A DNA stretch of 64,000 bases from Thermoplasmata archaeon (GTDB lineage: Archaea > Thermoplasmatota > Thermoplasmata > Lutacidiplasmatales > UBA184): the NCBI GenBank assembly GCA_035532555.1, contig DATKQS010000009.1:1-64000 (forward strand). The letters are read 5' to 3'. This document shows positions 42,992 through 52,088 of this stretch, in pieces. Each line of letters starts with the position of its first letter. Within the stretch, counting starts at the first letter, position 1. The translations under genes were made by a program, and so were the position numbers. The notes below the pieces were generated by a model. The model was not told where the DNA came from. It worked only from the letters and a program-made list of their open reading frames with translations, and searched no databases.

Positions 42992-44427
42992 CGTTTCTTT
43001 CTCCGTGGGCTCTTTTCATCGGGCATCGGCAGCGTGACCCCCGAGCGCGCCAGTTCGCGGGCGAGTTTTGGGGGGCGCCGCATGATTTCCTGGGCGATCC
43101 GGTAGAACTCCGCGCGCGTGCGGGGACGCCCGGCGATCCCGAGACGCACCGCCTCCTCCGCAACCGCGGCGGCCACGTGCGGAGAGAACTCCGTCTCCTC
43201 CATCGTGGGAAGGATGTGATCGACCGTGAGGCCCGCATCGTTGGCGTGGCGGGCGAGCTCCTTGGCCGCAGCGAGGACCACCTGGTCGGGAATCGAACGG
43301 GCTCGGGCGTCCAGGATGCCTCGGAACACCGCCGGGAAGATGAGCGAATTGTTGACCTGGTTGGGAAAATCGCTGCGGCCCGTAGCGACCACCGCGGCGC
43401 CGGCGGCCTTCGCGATGTCCGGCCAGATCTCCGGGTCGGGGTTCGCGAGCGCGAAGACGATCGGCCCGGAGGCCATCGCGCGGATGTGCTCGGGCTTGAC
43501 AGTGTCCGGAGTGGGCGTCGAGGCCGCGAGCAGCGCATCGGCCCCCTCCACCGCCTCGACGAGGCCGCCTCGACGGTCACCTCCATCGGTTTGCAGGGCG
43601 AGCCGGTACTTCCACCGGTTACGGACCATGAGCTCGTCCACGTCCCGACGCTCGGCGTCGAGGATTCCTTTGTGGTCGACCAGCGTCAGACGGTGCGGAT
43701 CGTGGCCGAAGGCGAGGAGGAGTCGCGCGGTGGCGATGTTCGCCGCGCCGGCCCCGAGGAGCACGGTGCGCATCGAGCGGACGTTGCGGCCGGTCAGCTC
43801 GATGGCGTTCAGGAACCCGGCGATCGTGGCCGCGGCCGTTCCTAACTGGTCGTCGTGCCACACGGGGATGGGGAGGCGCTTCTGCAACTCCTCCAGGATG
43901 CGGAAGCATTTCGGGGACGCGATGTCCTCCAGATTGATGCCGCCGAACGCCGGTGCGATGCGCTCGACCGTCTCGATGAACGCGGCGTCCGACTCGACGA
44001 AGATGGGCAGCGGGATCGCATCGACCCCGCCGAGATACTTGAACAGAAGGGCCTTGCCCTCCATGACCGGAAGGGCGGCGCGCGGACCGATGTCCCCGAG
44101 GCCGAGCACGCGGCTCCCGTCCGTCACGATCGCAATGGTGTTCCCGCGGCCCGTCAGGTCGAAGGAGCGGTCCGGATCTGCGGCGATCGCACGGGAGACC
44201 GCGGCAATCCCCGGGGTGTACCATAGGGAGAAGTCCGCGAGGGAGCGCACCGGGACGCGCGGGACCGTCTCGATCTTCCCGTGATAGTACTCCGCGAGGC
44301 GCAGCGCGCGCGCTCCGAGCGCGTCGGTCCGCTCCGTCGCCGTGCGCTCGATGGCTTCCTCCGAAGCCCGCTTGCGGCTCTTGCGGCCCGTCCCGGGATC
44401 AGACGGTGGCATCGCGGCCTGCACCAT
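42988..44427 (-). CDS. NAD(P)-dependent malic enzyme
   Basis: A 479-residue malic enzyme that decarboxylates malate to pyruvate and CO2, yielding NAD(P)H. The N-terminal domain has PVRSLADFSLWYTPGIAAVSRAI and VTDGSRVLGLGDIGPRAALPVMEGKALLFK. The metal-binding region is INLEDIASPKCF and PVWHDDQLGTA, and the Rossmann motif is VLLGAGAANIATARLLL. It also shows FALANPDPEIWP and GRSDFPNQVNNSLIFP. It is a short bacterial/archaeal-type enzyme without a phosphotransacetylase domain. ATG 44427 follows the TATA-like GGTTAATAC (44453-44462) by about 30 bases; ATG 44412 is the alternative. Confidence 0.93.
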   Translation of the reverse strand: MVQAAMPPSDPGTGRKSRKRASEEAIERTATERTDALGARALRLAEYYHGKIETVPRVPVRSLADFSLWYTPGIAAVSRAIAADPDRSFDLTGRGNTIAIVTDGSRVLGLGDIGPRAALPVMEGKALLFKYLGGVDAIPLPIFVESDAAFIETVERIAPAFGGINLEDIASPKCFRILEELQKRLPIPVWHDDQLGTAAATIAGFLNAIELTGRNVRSMRTVLLGAGAANIATARLLLAFGHDPHRLTLVDHKGILDAERRDVDELMVRNRWKYRLALQTDGGDRRGGLVEAVEGADALLAASTPTPDTVKPEHIRAMASGPIVFALANPDPEIWPDIAKAAGAAVVATGRSDFPNQVNNSLIFPAVFRGILDARARSIPDQVVLAAAKELARHANDAGLTVDHILPTMEETEFSPHVAAAVAEEAVRLGIAGRPRTRAEFYRIAQEIMRRPPKLARELARSGVTLPMPDEKSPRRKKR

Positions 44428-44452
44428 CGGTCGGGCGCGACCTAGTGGGCTC

Positions 44453-44462
44453 GTATTAACCC
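44453..44462 (-). promoter_or_regulatory. TATA box for the malic enzyme operon
   Basis: GGGTTAATAC on the minus strand, centred about 30 bases before ATG 44427. Confidence 0.55.
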
Positions 44463-44548
44463 TTTGGATAGACGAAGCGTGGCTTCGGCAATTGACGTAT
44501 GACCGGGGCTCCCACCGATGGCAGTGAAGCCGGGCCACCGAACAGGTC

Positions 44549-45661
44549 TTGAGCCGCCTCGCCGTTCGATTCCGTGTGCCCTCTTCCCCCAACCCGCTCC
44601 CACATCCGTTCTTCCGGCCCGCGCGGGAAGGTGCGGTTCCCCTCATCGGACCGAAGGAGCTGAGCGATCTGCTCGAAGGGCCCGAGCCTCCCTTGATGCT
44701 CGATGTCCGTTCCGATGCCGAGCGTCGGTGGGTCCACCTACCGGACGATCGCCACGTTCCGATCCATCTGCTCCCGAGAGAGGCCACGGCGTTACCCCAC
44801 GACCGGCCGATCGTGACCTACGACCATTTCGGCCCCGACGCTCGTCGGGCGGCTGAACTTCTTCGATCGAGGGGCTTCGATTCCGCTGCGGCGCTCGAGG
44901 GCGGGATCGACGAGTACGCACGCATCGTCGATCCATCGCTCCCCCGGTACCGGGAAGGTGAAGGCGAGCGCGGACTCCTCCTCCAACAGCTACCCCGCCC
45001 CGACACCGGGTGCCTCGCGTACTTCCTAGGAGATCCGGTCGCTCGCGAGGCGGTCCTCATCGATCCGGGGGTCGACACGGATCCGTACCTCGAAGCGCTG
45101 CGCGGTGGAGCCTGGCACCTCGCCGCGATCGTCGAGACCCACACGCACGCCGATCACCTCGCCGGTCACTCGTCCCTGCATCTCGCGACCGATGCGCCGA
45201 TCTACGTCAGCCGCCGCTCTCCCGCCCAGTACCCGCACCGCACCCTTTCGGAAGGGGAGGCGATCGACTTCGGTTCGGAGGAGCTCCGGATCCTCGAGAC
45301 CCCGGGTCACACGCTCGATCATCTCACGCTGAGGGTCCGGGATTCGGCATTCGTGGGCGATACCCTCCTCATCGGCACCTGCGGCCGCACGGACCTAGGC
45401 GACGGTTCGCCGGAGATGCTCTGGGACAGCCTCACCGGCAAGCTGATGCGCCTCCCGGACGAAGTCGAGGTGTACCCGGCCCATTTTGGGCCTTGCCACT
45501 CGCTCCCCGCGCGTTACGTCTCCACGATCGGGTTCGAGCGCGCGACCAACGAGGCGCTAAACCAGCCCTCGCGGGAGGCGTTCGTTCGGTACATGACCGA
45601 AGGATGGCCCCCGAAACCGACCGACTTCGAACAGATCGTTCGTGCGAACCTCGAGGGTTGA
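44549..45661 (+). CDS. Rhodanese-like / metallo-beta-lactamase fusion (persulfide dioxygenase-like)
   Basis: A 370-residue protein. Residues about 30-125 form a rhodanese domain (LMLDVRSDAERRWVHLPDDRHVPI), but the active-site Cys is missing: VTYDHFGPDARR has Asp where vvyC is normal, so it cannot carry sulfur in the usual way. Residues 140-330 form an ETHE1-type metallo-beta-lactamase domain with THTHADHLAG, ETPGHTLDHL, FVGDTLLIGTCGRTDLG and YPAHFGPCHS. That suggests a mononuclear-iron persulfide dioxygenase or a glyoxalase II relative. The start is uncertain: TTG 44549 has AGGT in front, and GTG 44576 is also possible. Confidence 0.8.
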   Translation: MSRLAVRFRVPSSPNPLPHPFFRPAREGAVPLIGPKELSDLLEGPEPPLMLDVRSDAERRWVHLPDDRHVPIHLLPREATALPHDRPIVTYDHFGPDARRAAELLRSRGFDSAAALEGGIDEYARIVDPSLPRYREGEGERGLLLQQLPRPDTGCLAYFLGDPVAREAVLIDPGVDTDPYLEALRGGAWHLAAIVETHTHADHLAGHSSLHLATDAPIYVSRRSPAQYPHRTLSEGEAIDFGSEELRILETPGHTLDHLTLRVRDSAFVGDTLLIGTCGRTDLGDGSPEMLWDSLTGKLMRLPDEVEVYPAHFGPCHSLPARYVSTIGFERATNEALNQPSREAFVRYMTEGWPPKPTDFEQIVRANLEG

Positions 45662-45756
45662 TCTCGAGGTTGCCTCGCGCGCAACCGCGTTTCCTCGCTC
45701 GCATCGCGGCGTTTGCGCGACACTCTTAAGGATGGAACCCGGGTCCATCGTCTCCC

Positions 45757-46734
45757 ATGACCGTTCGGACCGCGCTCTCGGGACCGTTCCCGAGGTCGGA
45801 AGCGCTCGTCGCGGCGACGCGGGACCTCGATCGGGGTCGTACGACCCTCGAGGCGGTCGAGGCGCTCTACACCCGCACCGAGAACGAGGTGCTCGCCCTC
45901 GAGCATCGGCTCGGAGTCGACGCGCCCACGGCGGGGTACTTGCGCTGGCAGGACATCTATCGCCCGATCTCCGAGTCGTGGTCGGGGTTCTCGGTGGGCC
46001 CGGTTACCCGGATGTTCGAAACGAACACGTTCTTTCGCCAGCCGATCCTCCTCGGGCCGCCGGAGCGCGTGCCCGGCGCCATCGCCGCACGGATCCCCCT
46101 TCCATTGCGCATGGCGGAGAAGTCCCGGGCGAAGATCGTCCTCCCGGGCCCGTACACCTTGGCGCAGGCGGTGGACAATCGCTCGGGGGATACCACCGAG
46201 GGACTGATCCATCGGCTCGGACGCCTCCTCGGCGACGAGCTGCACGAGTTGCACGGCCGCGGGTACTCGATCTTCCAGTTCCAGGAGCCATCCCTCGTCG
46301 TGGACCCTCCGACCGGTCCTCGGGCAGAAGCGGTGCTCGCCGCGTACCGGGCGATCGAGGCGCGCTCGAGCGGCTCGACCACGATCGTTTGGACGTACTT
46401 CGGGGACGCCGCCCCCGAGCACGCCCTCCTCGACCGGTTGCCCGTATCGGTGATCGGCGTAGATCTTGCGGAGACCGAGTACGAACGCCTTCGCCCGTGG
46501 ACCGCCTCCAAGGGACTCGGCCTCGGCGTGATCGATCCCCGCACCACGCTGCCCGAGGACCCCGCGGAGGTCGCCGAGATCGTCCACGACCTCGCCGCCC
46601 GCCTCCAGCCCCCCGACCTCTGGCTCGGTCCCGGCGGACCGCTCGATCTGCTGCCGGCCGAGGCGGCCGTTCGCAAGCTCCAGCTATTGCCCACGGCTCG
46701 GCAAGAGATCGCCGCCCGAGGGGGCGCTCGATGA
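45757..46734 (+). CDS. Methionine synthase (MetE-type), N-terminal-domain-like subunit
   Basis: A 325-residue TIM-barrel protein of the MetE/UROD superfamily. LPGPYTLAQAVDNRSG, FQFQEPSLVVDPP and VIGVDLAETEYERL follow the MetE barrel pattern. It lacks the zinc-binding His-x-Cys motif and final Cys (the site reads TIVWTYFGDA), so it corresponds to the non-catalytic N-terminal half of MetE. In several archaea MetE is split this way and works with the catalytic half. The ATGA overlap with the next gene supports a two-subunit enzyme. It would help bind homocysteine or the methyl donor. Confidence 0.82.
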   Translation: MTVRTALSGPFPRSEALVAATRDLDRGRTTLEAVEALYTRTENEVLALEHRLGVDAPTAGYLRWQDIYRPISESWSGFSVGPVTRMFETNTFFRQPILLGPPERVPGAIAARIPLPLRMAEKSRAKIVLPGPYTLAQAVDNRSGDTTEGLIHRLGRLLGDELHELHGRGYSIFQFQEPSLVVDPPTGPRAEAVLAAYRAIEARSSGSTTIVWTYFGDAAPEHALLDRLPVSVIGVDLAETEYERLRPWTASKGLGLGVIDPRTTLPEDPAEVAEIVHDLAARLQPPDLWLGPGGPLDLLPAEAAVRKLQLLPTARQEIAARGGAR

Positions 46735-47876
46735 CCTCCCATCCGTTGTTCCCGTCGCAGGAGATCGGGAGCCTGATGAAGCCCTTCTGGCAGTTGCAGG
46801 GCGCCCGGGGCGGACCGCTTGACGAGCGCGCGCGGAAGGAGTTCCAGGCGTGGGACGAACGGATCCACTTCACCCGGGGCGCCGAGACCATCGCGAGCGC
46901 CCTCCTGAGCGGTTCGCCCGGGAGCGTGACGCCCGAACAGGTCCGGGACCTCGGCGCGCTCTTCGGCCTGCGCTACTTCGAGAGCGCCGGGCTCGATCGG
47001 GTCTACGACGCCGAGGCCCGCCGTATCGAGATGTACGAGTACCCCATCCGCCAGATGCGCGGCTTCCAGTTCTTCGGCCACGTGCGCTCCTTCGACAACA
47101 AGTACTACCTCAAGGCCGCGAACACCGGCGAGATCCGACTCGAGCGGCCGTACCATACCGAGGAGTTCGAGTTCGTCCGGGCCCATGCGCGGGCGGAACC
47201 CAAGATCCCCATCACGGGCCCGTACACCCTCGCGGACTGGTCGTTCAACGAACACTTCCTCGCGCGCCAGAAGGGCTGGAAGGGGCGGGCGAGCCGGCGG
47301 GCCGCACAACGCGAGTTCGTGGTGGAGCTCGCCCGCAAAGCGATCCGCCCGACCCTGGCCGCGCTGATCGATTCGGGTTGCCGCGTCATCCAGATCGACG
47401 AGCCCGCTGCCGGGACGCACCCCGACGAGGGAGATCTCGTGGCGGAGGGGTTCAACGCCGCGACCGAAGGTCTGGACGCGGAGTTCTCCATGCACATTTG
47501 TTTCTCCGATTACCGCAACCTCTTCCCCGCCCTCCTCGAGGCGAAGCGCTGCCGTCAGTGGGCCTGGGAGTTCGCCAACCGCGACCGGGACGGACGCGAC
47601 GGCTACGAGGTCCTCAACGTGCTGCGGGAGTACGGTGACACCCGGGACGTGGGCCTGGGGGTCCTCGACGTGCATCGCGATGAGATGGAGACCCCGGAGA
47701 AGGTCGCGGAGCGGATCGGGCGTGCCGCCAAGATCCTCGGCGATCCGAAACGGATCTGGGTGAACCCGGATTGCGGCCTGCGGACCCGAAGCCTCGACGT
47801 CGCCTACGCCAAGCTCGAGGCCATGCACCGCGGAGCGGAGCTCGCGCGCGCGGAACTCTCCAACCCACGAACCTGA
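46731..47876 (+). CDS. Methionine synthase (MetE-type), catalytic subunit
   Basis: A 381-residue catalytic half of cobalamin-independent methionine synthase. The zinc ligands are the His and Cys of MHICFSDYRN and the Cys of WVNPDCGLRTRS, with Glu in WEFANRD likely completing the site. ITGPYTLADWSFNEHF and RVIQIDEPAAGTHPDE line the barrel. It transfers a methyl group to homocysteine. Archaeal core MetE enzymes of this type are thought to use methylated corrinoids or pterins other than methyl-tetrahydrofolate. It is translationally coupled to the preceding subunit by ATGA. Confidence 0.88.
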   Translation: MTSHPLFPSQEIGSLMKPFWQLQGARGGPLDERARKEFQAWDERIHFTRGAETIASALLSGSPGSVTPEQVRDLGALFGLRYFESAGLDRVYDAEARRIEMYEYPIRQMRGFQFFGHVRSFDNKYYLKAANTGEIRLERPYHTEEFEFVRAHARAEPKIPITGPYTLADWSFNEHFLARQKGWKGRASRRAAQREFVVELARKAIRPTLAALIDSGCRVIQIDEPAAGTHPDEGDLVAEGFNAATEGLDAEFSMHICFSDYRNLFPALLEAKRCRQWAWEFANRDRDGRDGYEVLNVLREYGDTRDVGLGVLDVHRDEMETPEKVAERIGRAAKILGDPKRIWVNPDCGLRTRSLDVAYAKLEAMHRGAELARAELSNPRT

Positions 47877-47918
47877 CCGATGATTCCACCGGTCGCCGAT
47901 GCTCGAGGGACTTCCCCC

Positions 47919-48716
47919 TTAGGACCTCTGGCTCCTCGAACGGCTTCGGTTCCGTACCCGCGGGGAGGATGGTTTCGACGGCTCGGCCGGTCGAACCCCG
48001 ACGAACAGTCCTCGGTCATGGCCGGTGCCGAGCCCCGTGCGGAAGTGGCGGGCCCGCAGCCCCGCACGGCGCATGCGTTCCAAGGTGTCGGGAACGGTGA
48101 ACAGCCCCATGACGTGCGAATCCCGCAGGTATCGAACCGGTCCTCCCGGCGTCGCGATAAGGAAGTGAAACTCGATGATCGACTCGTTTCCGCGCCGTTC
48201 GCCGACGCTCATGCGGGCGAGGCGCAGCTCCGGTGTGTTGTGGGTGATCAGGTGGGAGTGGCCCACCCGGTACTCTTCCGGCGCGAGCCACGGCTCGATG
48301 ATCACGACCCCGCCGGGCCGCAAGTGGCGGGCAAAGTTCCGCAACGTTGCTTCGAGCGCGGGAAGCGTACGTACGTATCCGATCGCGCTGAACAAGCACG
48401 TGATCACATCGAATTCCTTGGCGAGATCGAAGGACTCCATTCGACCCCGCGTGAAGGGAACTCGGGGGAGACGTCGTCGAGCGAGCCGAATCATCGAGGC
48501 GCTCGCGTCGATCCCTTGACCGTCGTACCATCGCTGGAAGTACTGGAGGTGACCCCCCGTGCCGCACGCTACGTCGAGCAGCGTTCGGGCACGCGGAGGA
48601 CCGAACCGTCGGACGATGGCGCGGACCCGGCGCGCCTCGCTCCCGTAGCGAGCTTCCGAGTATATCCGATCGTAGTAGCTCGCGAGCTCGTCGTACATTC
48701 GGGTCGACTTCGTCAT
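47919..48716 (-). CDS. Class I SAM-dependent methyltransferase
   Basis: A 265-residue methyltransferase with the Rossmann-like SAM site LLDVACGTGGHLQYF (motif I), GIDASASMIRLAR (motif post-I) and FDVITCLFSAIGYV (motif II), then LRPGGVVIIEPW. The pattern is close to the small-molecule branch of methyltransferase type 11/12. The C terminus is rich in Ser/Arg and basic, and is probably disordered. The start is ATG 48716; an ATG at 48698 is possible. The substrate is unknown. It lies downstream of the methionine aminopeptidase gene on the same strand. Confidence 0.82.
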   Translation of the reverse strand: MTKSTRMYDELASYYDRIYSEARYGSEARRVRAIVRRFGPPRARTLLDVACGTGGHLQYFQRWYDGQGIDASASMIRLARRRLPRVPFTRGRMESFDLAKEFDVITCLFSAIGYVRTLPALEATLRNFARHLRPGGVVIIEPWLAPEEYRVGHSHLITHNTPELRLARMSVGERRGNESIIEFHFLIATPGGPVRYLRDSHVMGLFTVPDTLERMRRAGLRARHFRTGLGTGHDRGLFVGVRPAEPSKPSSPRVRNRSRSRSQRS

Positions 48717-48762
48717 GACCGGCGGATCGTGTTCCAGCGACCGGGGCTCGAGGGCGCGCTCC

Positions 48763-49656
48763 TCACTCTCTGAGCTCCGTGAGGACCTCGGCCGAGGTCG
48801 GGCCCACCAGCACGGTATGCTCCGCCTGGGAGACCCAGCCGCCCCCACTCTCGACGAACACCGGATACGTCTGGAGGAACCGACGACCTTGGGCGAGGGC
48901 GGTGCGCTGCGCCGCATCGGTGACCCAGCGCGCCGTGAACGGGAGCGTTCGGAACCGCTGAAAGAGGGCCGAGAGCTCCGGGTCGCCCGCTCCGGGATCC
49001 CGTCGGAAGCGCACGATGTGACCGAACGAGCCGTTCTCGATCGATCCGGCTCCGTTCGTGGCGAACGGCTCGATCGCCACGATCTCCCCCTCCTCGAGCG
49101 TCTCACCGGTCGCTCCGCTCACGTTGGGGATCGATTTGCCCGCGTGGAGGAGATATCGCTGGATCGTGTGCCCCGTGAGGTTGGAGACCGGCTTGAACCC
49201 CCGCGCGTGGATCGCCGACTCGATCGCACGGCTGATCTCGTCGATCGCGACCCCGGCTCGGACCTGGGCGATCCCGGCGCGCACGGCGTCCTGGGTCGCG
49301 CGAACGAGGTTCTCGTACTGATGGGTCCCGCCGACCTCGACGGTCTCCGCCGTGTCCGAGATGGCGCCGTCGAGGTGGGCCCCGACGTCCACCTTCACCA
49401 GGTCCCCGGCCTCGAAGGCGAGGTCGTCGTTCGGGCTCGGAGTGTAGTGCGCGGCCTCGAAGTTGCGAGACAGATTCGCGGGGAACGCCGGGAGGGCACC
49501 GTCCCCGCGGATCGACGCCTCGATCACCTCGGCGACCTCGCGGCGTGAGCGGCCGGGCCGCAAGGCGCGTACCCCAACGGCGCGGGCACGTGCCGAGATG
49601 CGGCCGGCCTCCCGCCACCGATCGACGTCTTCGGGATAGCGGGCCATCCGGCTCAC
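48763..49656 (-). CDS. map: Methionine aminopeptidase, type II (archaeal)
   Basis: A 297-residue M24 peptidase that removes the initiator Met. The pita-bread fold metal ligands are visible: His in EAAHYTPSPND, two Asp in VDVGAHLDGAISDTAET, His in NLTGHTIQRYLLH, Glu in AIEPFATNG and the last Glu in SQAEHTVLVG. The insert between the last two marks type II. The GTG start at 49656 overlaps the preceding TGA as GTGA; ATG 49647 is an alternative three codons in. The pairing with a tRNA threonylcarbamoyl gene is a translation-related cluster. Confidence 0.93.
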   Translation of the reverse strand: MSRMARYPEDVDRWREAGRISARARAVGVRALRPGRSRREVAEVIEASIRGDGALPAFPANLSRNFEAAHYTPSPNDDLAFEAGDLVKVDVGAHLDGAISDTAETVEVGGTHQYENLVRATQDAVRAGIAQVRAGVAIDEISRAIESAIHARGFKPVSNLTGHTIQRYLLHAGKSIPNVSGATGETLEEGEIVAIEPFATNGAGSIENGSFGHIVRFRRDPGAGDPELSALFQRFRTLPFTARWVTDAAQRTALAQGRRFLQTYPVFVESGGGWVSQAEHTVLVGPTSAEVLTELRE

Positions 49657-50216
49657 TTCCGTTCGCGGATCGCTGGAACTCCCCGGGTCAGATCGACCAG
49701 CGTCGAGGGGGCCCCGGAGGGAGCGGGATCGGAAGGAAGGTACATCGCCACCTCATCGCCAAAGATGCGACGAGCCTCGCTCGCGGTCCGTGCCGGGCGC
49801 TCCCCGTGGCGGTTCGCGGACGTCGCCGTGATCGGTCCGGCGTGCTCGGCGAGCGATCGGGCGAGCGGATGGTCCGGGATCCGGATTCCCATCGAGGCTC
49901 CCCCGGCGATCGCCGGCGCGAACTCCCGCCGCGCGCGCGCGGAGGGCGGGGCGAGGATGGTGTACGGCCCGGGAAGGTGGGTGCGCACGAACGACCGACC
50001 TTCTTCCGAGAGCTCGGAGTACGGCTCGAGCTCCTCGAAGGAGGAGAACGCGACCGAGATCGGCTGACCGGTGGCGCGGCCCTTCGCGCGCACGAGCGAC
50101 TCGACCGCTGCGAGATTGGTCGCCGGCACCGCGAGGCCGTAGAGGGTGTCGGTCGGGTAGCCGACGATGCCGCCGGCTCGAAGAGCCCGCACGGCCCGTG
50201 GGATCGGATCGGTCAT
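49653..50216 (-). CDS. L-threonylcarbamoyladenylate synthase (Sua5/YrdC/YciO family)
   Basis: A 187-residue single-domain YrdC-fold protein. GGIVGYPTDTLYGLAV, GQPISVAFSSFEEL, LPGPYTILA, GIRIPDHPLA and PITATSANRHGE are the family motifs that bind ATP, bicarbonate and threonine. The product, threonylcarbamoyl-AMP, is used for the t6A base at position 37 of ANN-decoding tRNAs. No C-terminal Sua5 domain is present. It overlaps map by four bases and lies three bases after the ndk stop, so ndk, this gene and map form one operon. Confidence 0.9.
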   Translation of the reverse strand: MTDPIPRAVRALRAGGIVGYPTDTLYGLAVPATNLAAVESLVRAKGRATGQPISVAFSSFEELEPYSELSEEGRSFVRTHLPGPYTILAPPSARARREFAPAIAGGASMGIRIPDHPLARSLAEHAGPITATSANRHGERPARTASEARRIFGDEVAMYLPSDPAPSGAPSTLVDLTRGVPAIRERK

Positions 50217-50219
50217 CGC

Positions 50220-50678
50220 CTACTGGTACTCCACGCCGACGCGCTCGTAGCTGAGATAGTCTCTCTCCGTGAAGTACAACGCGAGCTCCCGCGCAGCCGA
50301 CTCCGGAGAATCGGAGGCATGGATCAAGTTCGACGTCATGGCCAGAGCGAGGTCGCCCCGCACCGTTCCCGGGGCCGCGGTTTGAGGGTTGGTGGCGCCG
50401 ATGAGCAGGCGGACGGCCCCGATCGCCGAGCGGCCTTCGACCGCCATCGCGAAGACCGGCGCCGAGGTGATGTGGGCCACGAGGCCCGGGAAGAACGGCT
50501 TGCCCTTGTGCTCGGCGTAGTGGCGGTCGGCGAGCTCGGGAGTCACTCGCACGAGGCGCGCGGCGATCAACTTTAGTCCCTTGCGTTCGAGCCGACCGAC
50601 GATCTCCCCCACCAGTCCCCGGCGCACCCCATCGGGCTTCACGAGAACGAGCGTGCGCTCGATCGAACCTTCTGCCAT
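50220..50678 (-). CDS. ndk: Nucleoside diphosphate kinase
   Basis: A 152-residue kinase that balances NTP pools via a phosphohistidine. The active His120 lies in [14 protein letters not shown], and [19 protein letters not shown] and [15 protein letters not shown] are the family motifs. The start is ATG 50678; the frame runs further upstream without protein-like character. It is first in a probable operon with the YrdC-family gene and map. Confidence 0.95.
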   Translation of the reverse strand: MAEGSIERTLVLVKPDGVRRGLVGEIVGRLERKGLKLIAARLVRVTPELADRHYAEHKGKPFFPGLVAHITSAPVFAMAVEGRSAIGAVRLLIGATNPQTAAPGTVRGDLALAMTSNLIHASDSPESAARELALYFTERDYLSYERVGVEYQ

Positions 50679-50760
50679 CGAGCCGGCGAGCCCGGCACCC
50701 ATGAAAAGGTTGCCGCGGACGACGCCGTTATTGCGCGGCATGCTCCCGGTGCGGGCCGGC

Positions 50761-51597
50761 ATGGTGGACGGCAGGATCCCCGATCGACGCACCCACCGCG
50801 CGGTCCGCGGCTTCGATCGTTCCGCACCCACGTACGAGCGAGGGCGTCCGGACTATCCTGCCGAGGTGATCGAACTCCTCGCCCGCGTCCTCCACCTTGG
50901 GCCGGGACAGACGATCGTCGAGCTCGGGAGCGGGACCGGGAAGTTCACTCGCGCCTTGCGGCCCCTCCGGGCCGCGCTCGTCCCGGTGGAACCTACGCGC
51001 GGAATGCGGGAGGAGTTCGCCCGCCGTATCCCGGACCTGCCCGTGTTGGACGGCACCGCCGAGGCAATCCCGGTCCCGGACGGCTTCGCCGACGCGGTCC
51101 TCGTCGCCCAGGCGTTCCACTGGTTCCGGGCCCGCGTCGCACTCCGCGAGATCGCGCGGGTTCTGCGGCCCGGAGGCGGCCTCGGTCTGGTCTGGAACAT
51201 GCGCGATGAGCGCGTGCCGTGGATGCGGGAGTTCACGCAGATCCTAGAAGATTACAACTGGGGCGTTCCCCGCACCCGACAACGGCGCTGGCGTCCGGCC
51301 TTCGAGCGGGGTGGGATCCCGTTCGGACCGTTGCACCATCGGACCTTCCACCATATTCAATGGGTCCACATCCCCGGGGTCGTCGCGCGTGCCCTCTCCG
51401 TGAGCATGATCGCGGTCCAGCCGGTCGCCGAGCAACGCAAGGTCGCCCGCCGCATCCGCGAACTCCTCGCTTCCGATCCCATGACCCGAGGCCGGCGGCT
51501 GATCGACATCCCGTACCGTACCGAGGTGTACTGGTGCCACCGCACCGAAGCCCGTCCCCGGAGTCACGCGGCGCGCACGTCGCACCCGTACCGGTAA
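50761..51597 (+). CDS. Class I SAM-dependent methyltransferase (UbiE/type 11-like)
   Basis: A 278-residue methyltransferase. [16 protein letters not shown] is the typical N-terminal start of the family, motif I is [15 protein letters not shown], and [26 protein letters not shown] and [15 protein letters not shown] follow. These proteins methylate small molecules, often aromatic acids or lipids; the substrate is not clear. ATG 50761 is chosen, and ATG 50740 is also in frame. Its 3' end overlaps the Cas4-like C-terminal gene on the opposite strand by 34 bases. Confidence 0.82.
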   Translation: MVDGRIPDRRTHRAVRGFDRSAPTYERGRPDYPAEVIELLARVLHLGPGQTIVELGSGTGKFTRALRPLRAALVPVEPTRGMREEFARRIPDLPVLDGTAEAIPVPDGFADAVLVAQAFHWFRARVALREIARVLRPGGGLGLVWNMRDERVPWMREFTQILEDYNWGVPRTRQRRWRPAFERGGIPFGPLHHRTFHHIQWVHIPGVVARALSVSMIAVQPVAEQRKVARRIRELLASDPMTRGRRLIDIPYRTEVYWCHRTEARPRSHAARTSHPYR

Positions 51598-52088
51598 CGG
51601 CACCCGGCACAACGGCGGGGCGATGGGCGCGCTCGACCGTCGTACGGGAGCGCGACCTCGCGTCGCAGCGCGAGGAGCCGCTGCCGTTGGTCCTCTCCCC
51701 AATCGATCCGGAACTCTCCTCCGTCGGAGTATCGGAGCACCCCGTACGGCACGGGCACGTCGGTCGTCTCCTCGACCAGGAGGCAGTACGCCCAGACCTG
51801 GACGACGTGAGAGAGCGGCGGACCGTTCGGCGGGCTTGTGCGGCTCTTGATCTCGATCGGTACGATCCGACCGTCCCGGGTCCGGCGCAAGGAATCCGGA
51901 CGCCCGACGAGGCGGTAGCGATGCGAGATCAACGGGGCGTTCCTTCGCCGTCCGTCATCCACCGCGATCAACTCCCCGTGGACCCGATCCCGGGCGCGTC
52001 GATGGAGCGAACGGACGCTGGCTACGAGCGCCGTCACCCCGACCACGGCGAGCCCGAGAAGGAGGGTGATCGTCAGCGAAGCGACCAT
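51564..52088 (-). CDS. Cas4-like PD-(D/E)XK nuclease, C-terminal half with membrane anchor
   Basis: A 174-residue protein. It starts with a membrane helix (ASLTITLLLGLAVVGVTALV), then carries the core of a Cas4/RecB-type nuclease. The motif II Asp is in LVGRPDSLRRTRDG, motif III is IVPIEIKSRT, and the QxxxY-like HVVQVWAYCLLVEE follows. The end has three cysteines, [10 protein letters not shown] (160-169), which match the three C-terminal iron-sulfur ligands of Cas4. The family's N-terminal Cys and motif I are not here but in the gene just upstream, which overlaps this one by 16 bases in another frame. The start is ATG 52088. There is no CRISPR array or other cas gene nearby. Confidence 0.75.
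   Translation of the reverse strand: MVASLTITLLLGLAVVGVTALVASVRSLHRRARDRVHGELIAVDDGRRRNAPLISHRYRLVGRPDSLRRTRDGRIVPIEIKSRTSPPNGPPLSHVVQVWAYCLLVEETTDVPVPYGVLRYSDGGEFRIDWGEDQRQRLLALRREVALPYDGRARPSPRRCAGCRYRYGCDVRAA

Noticed and set aside
45957-47828. Minus-strand open frame of 623 codons
   Set aside because: Antisense to both methionine synthase genes, rich in Gly, Val, Glu and Asp without a motif.
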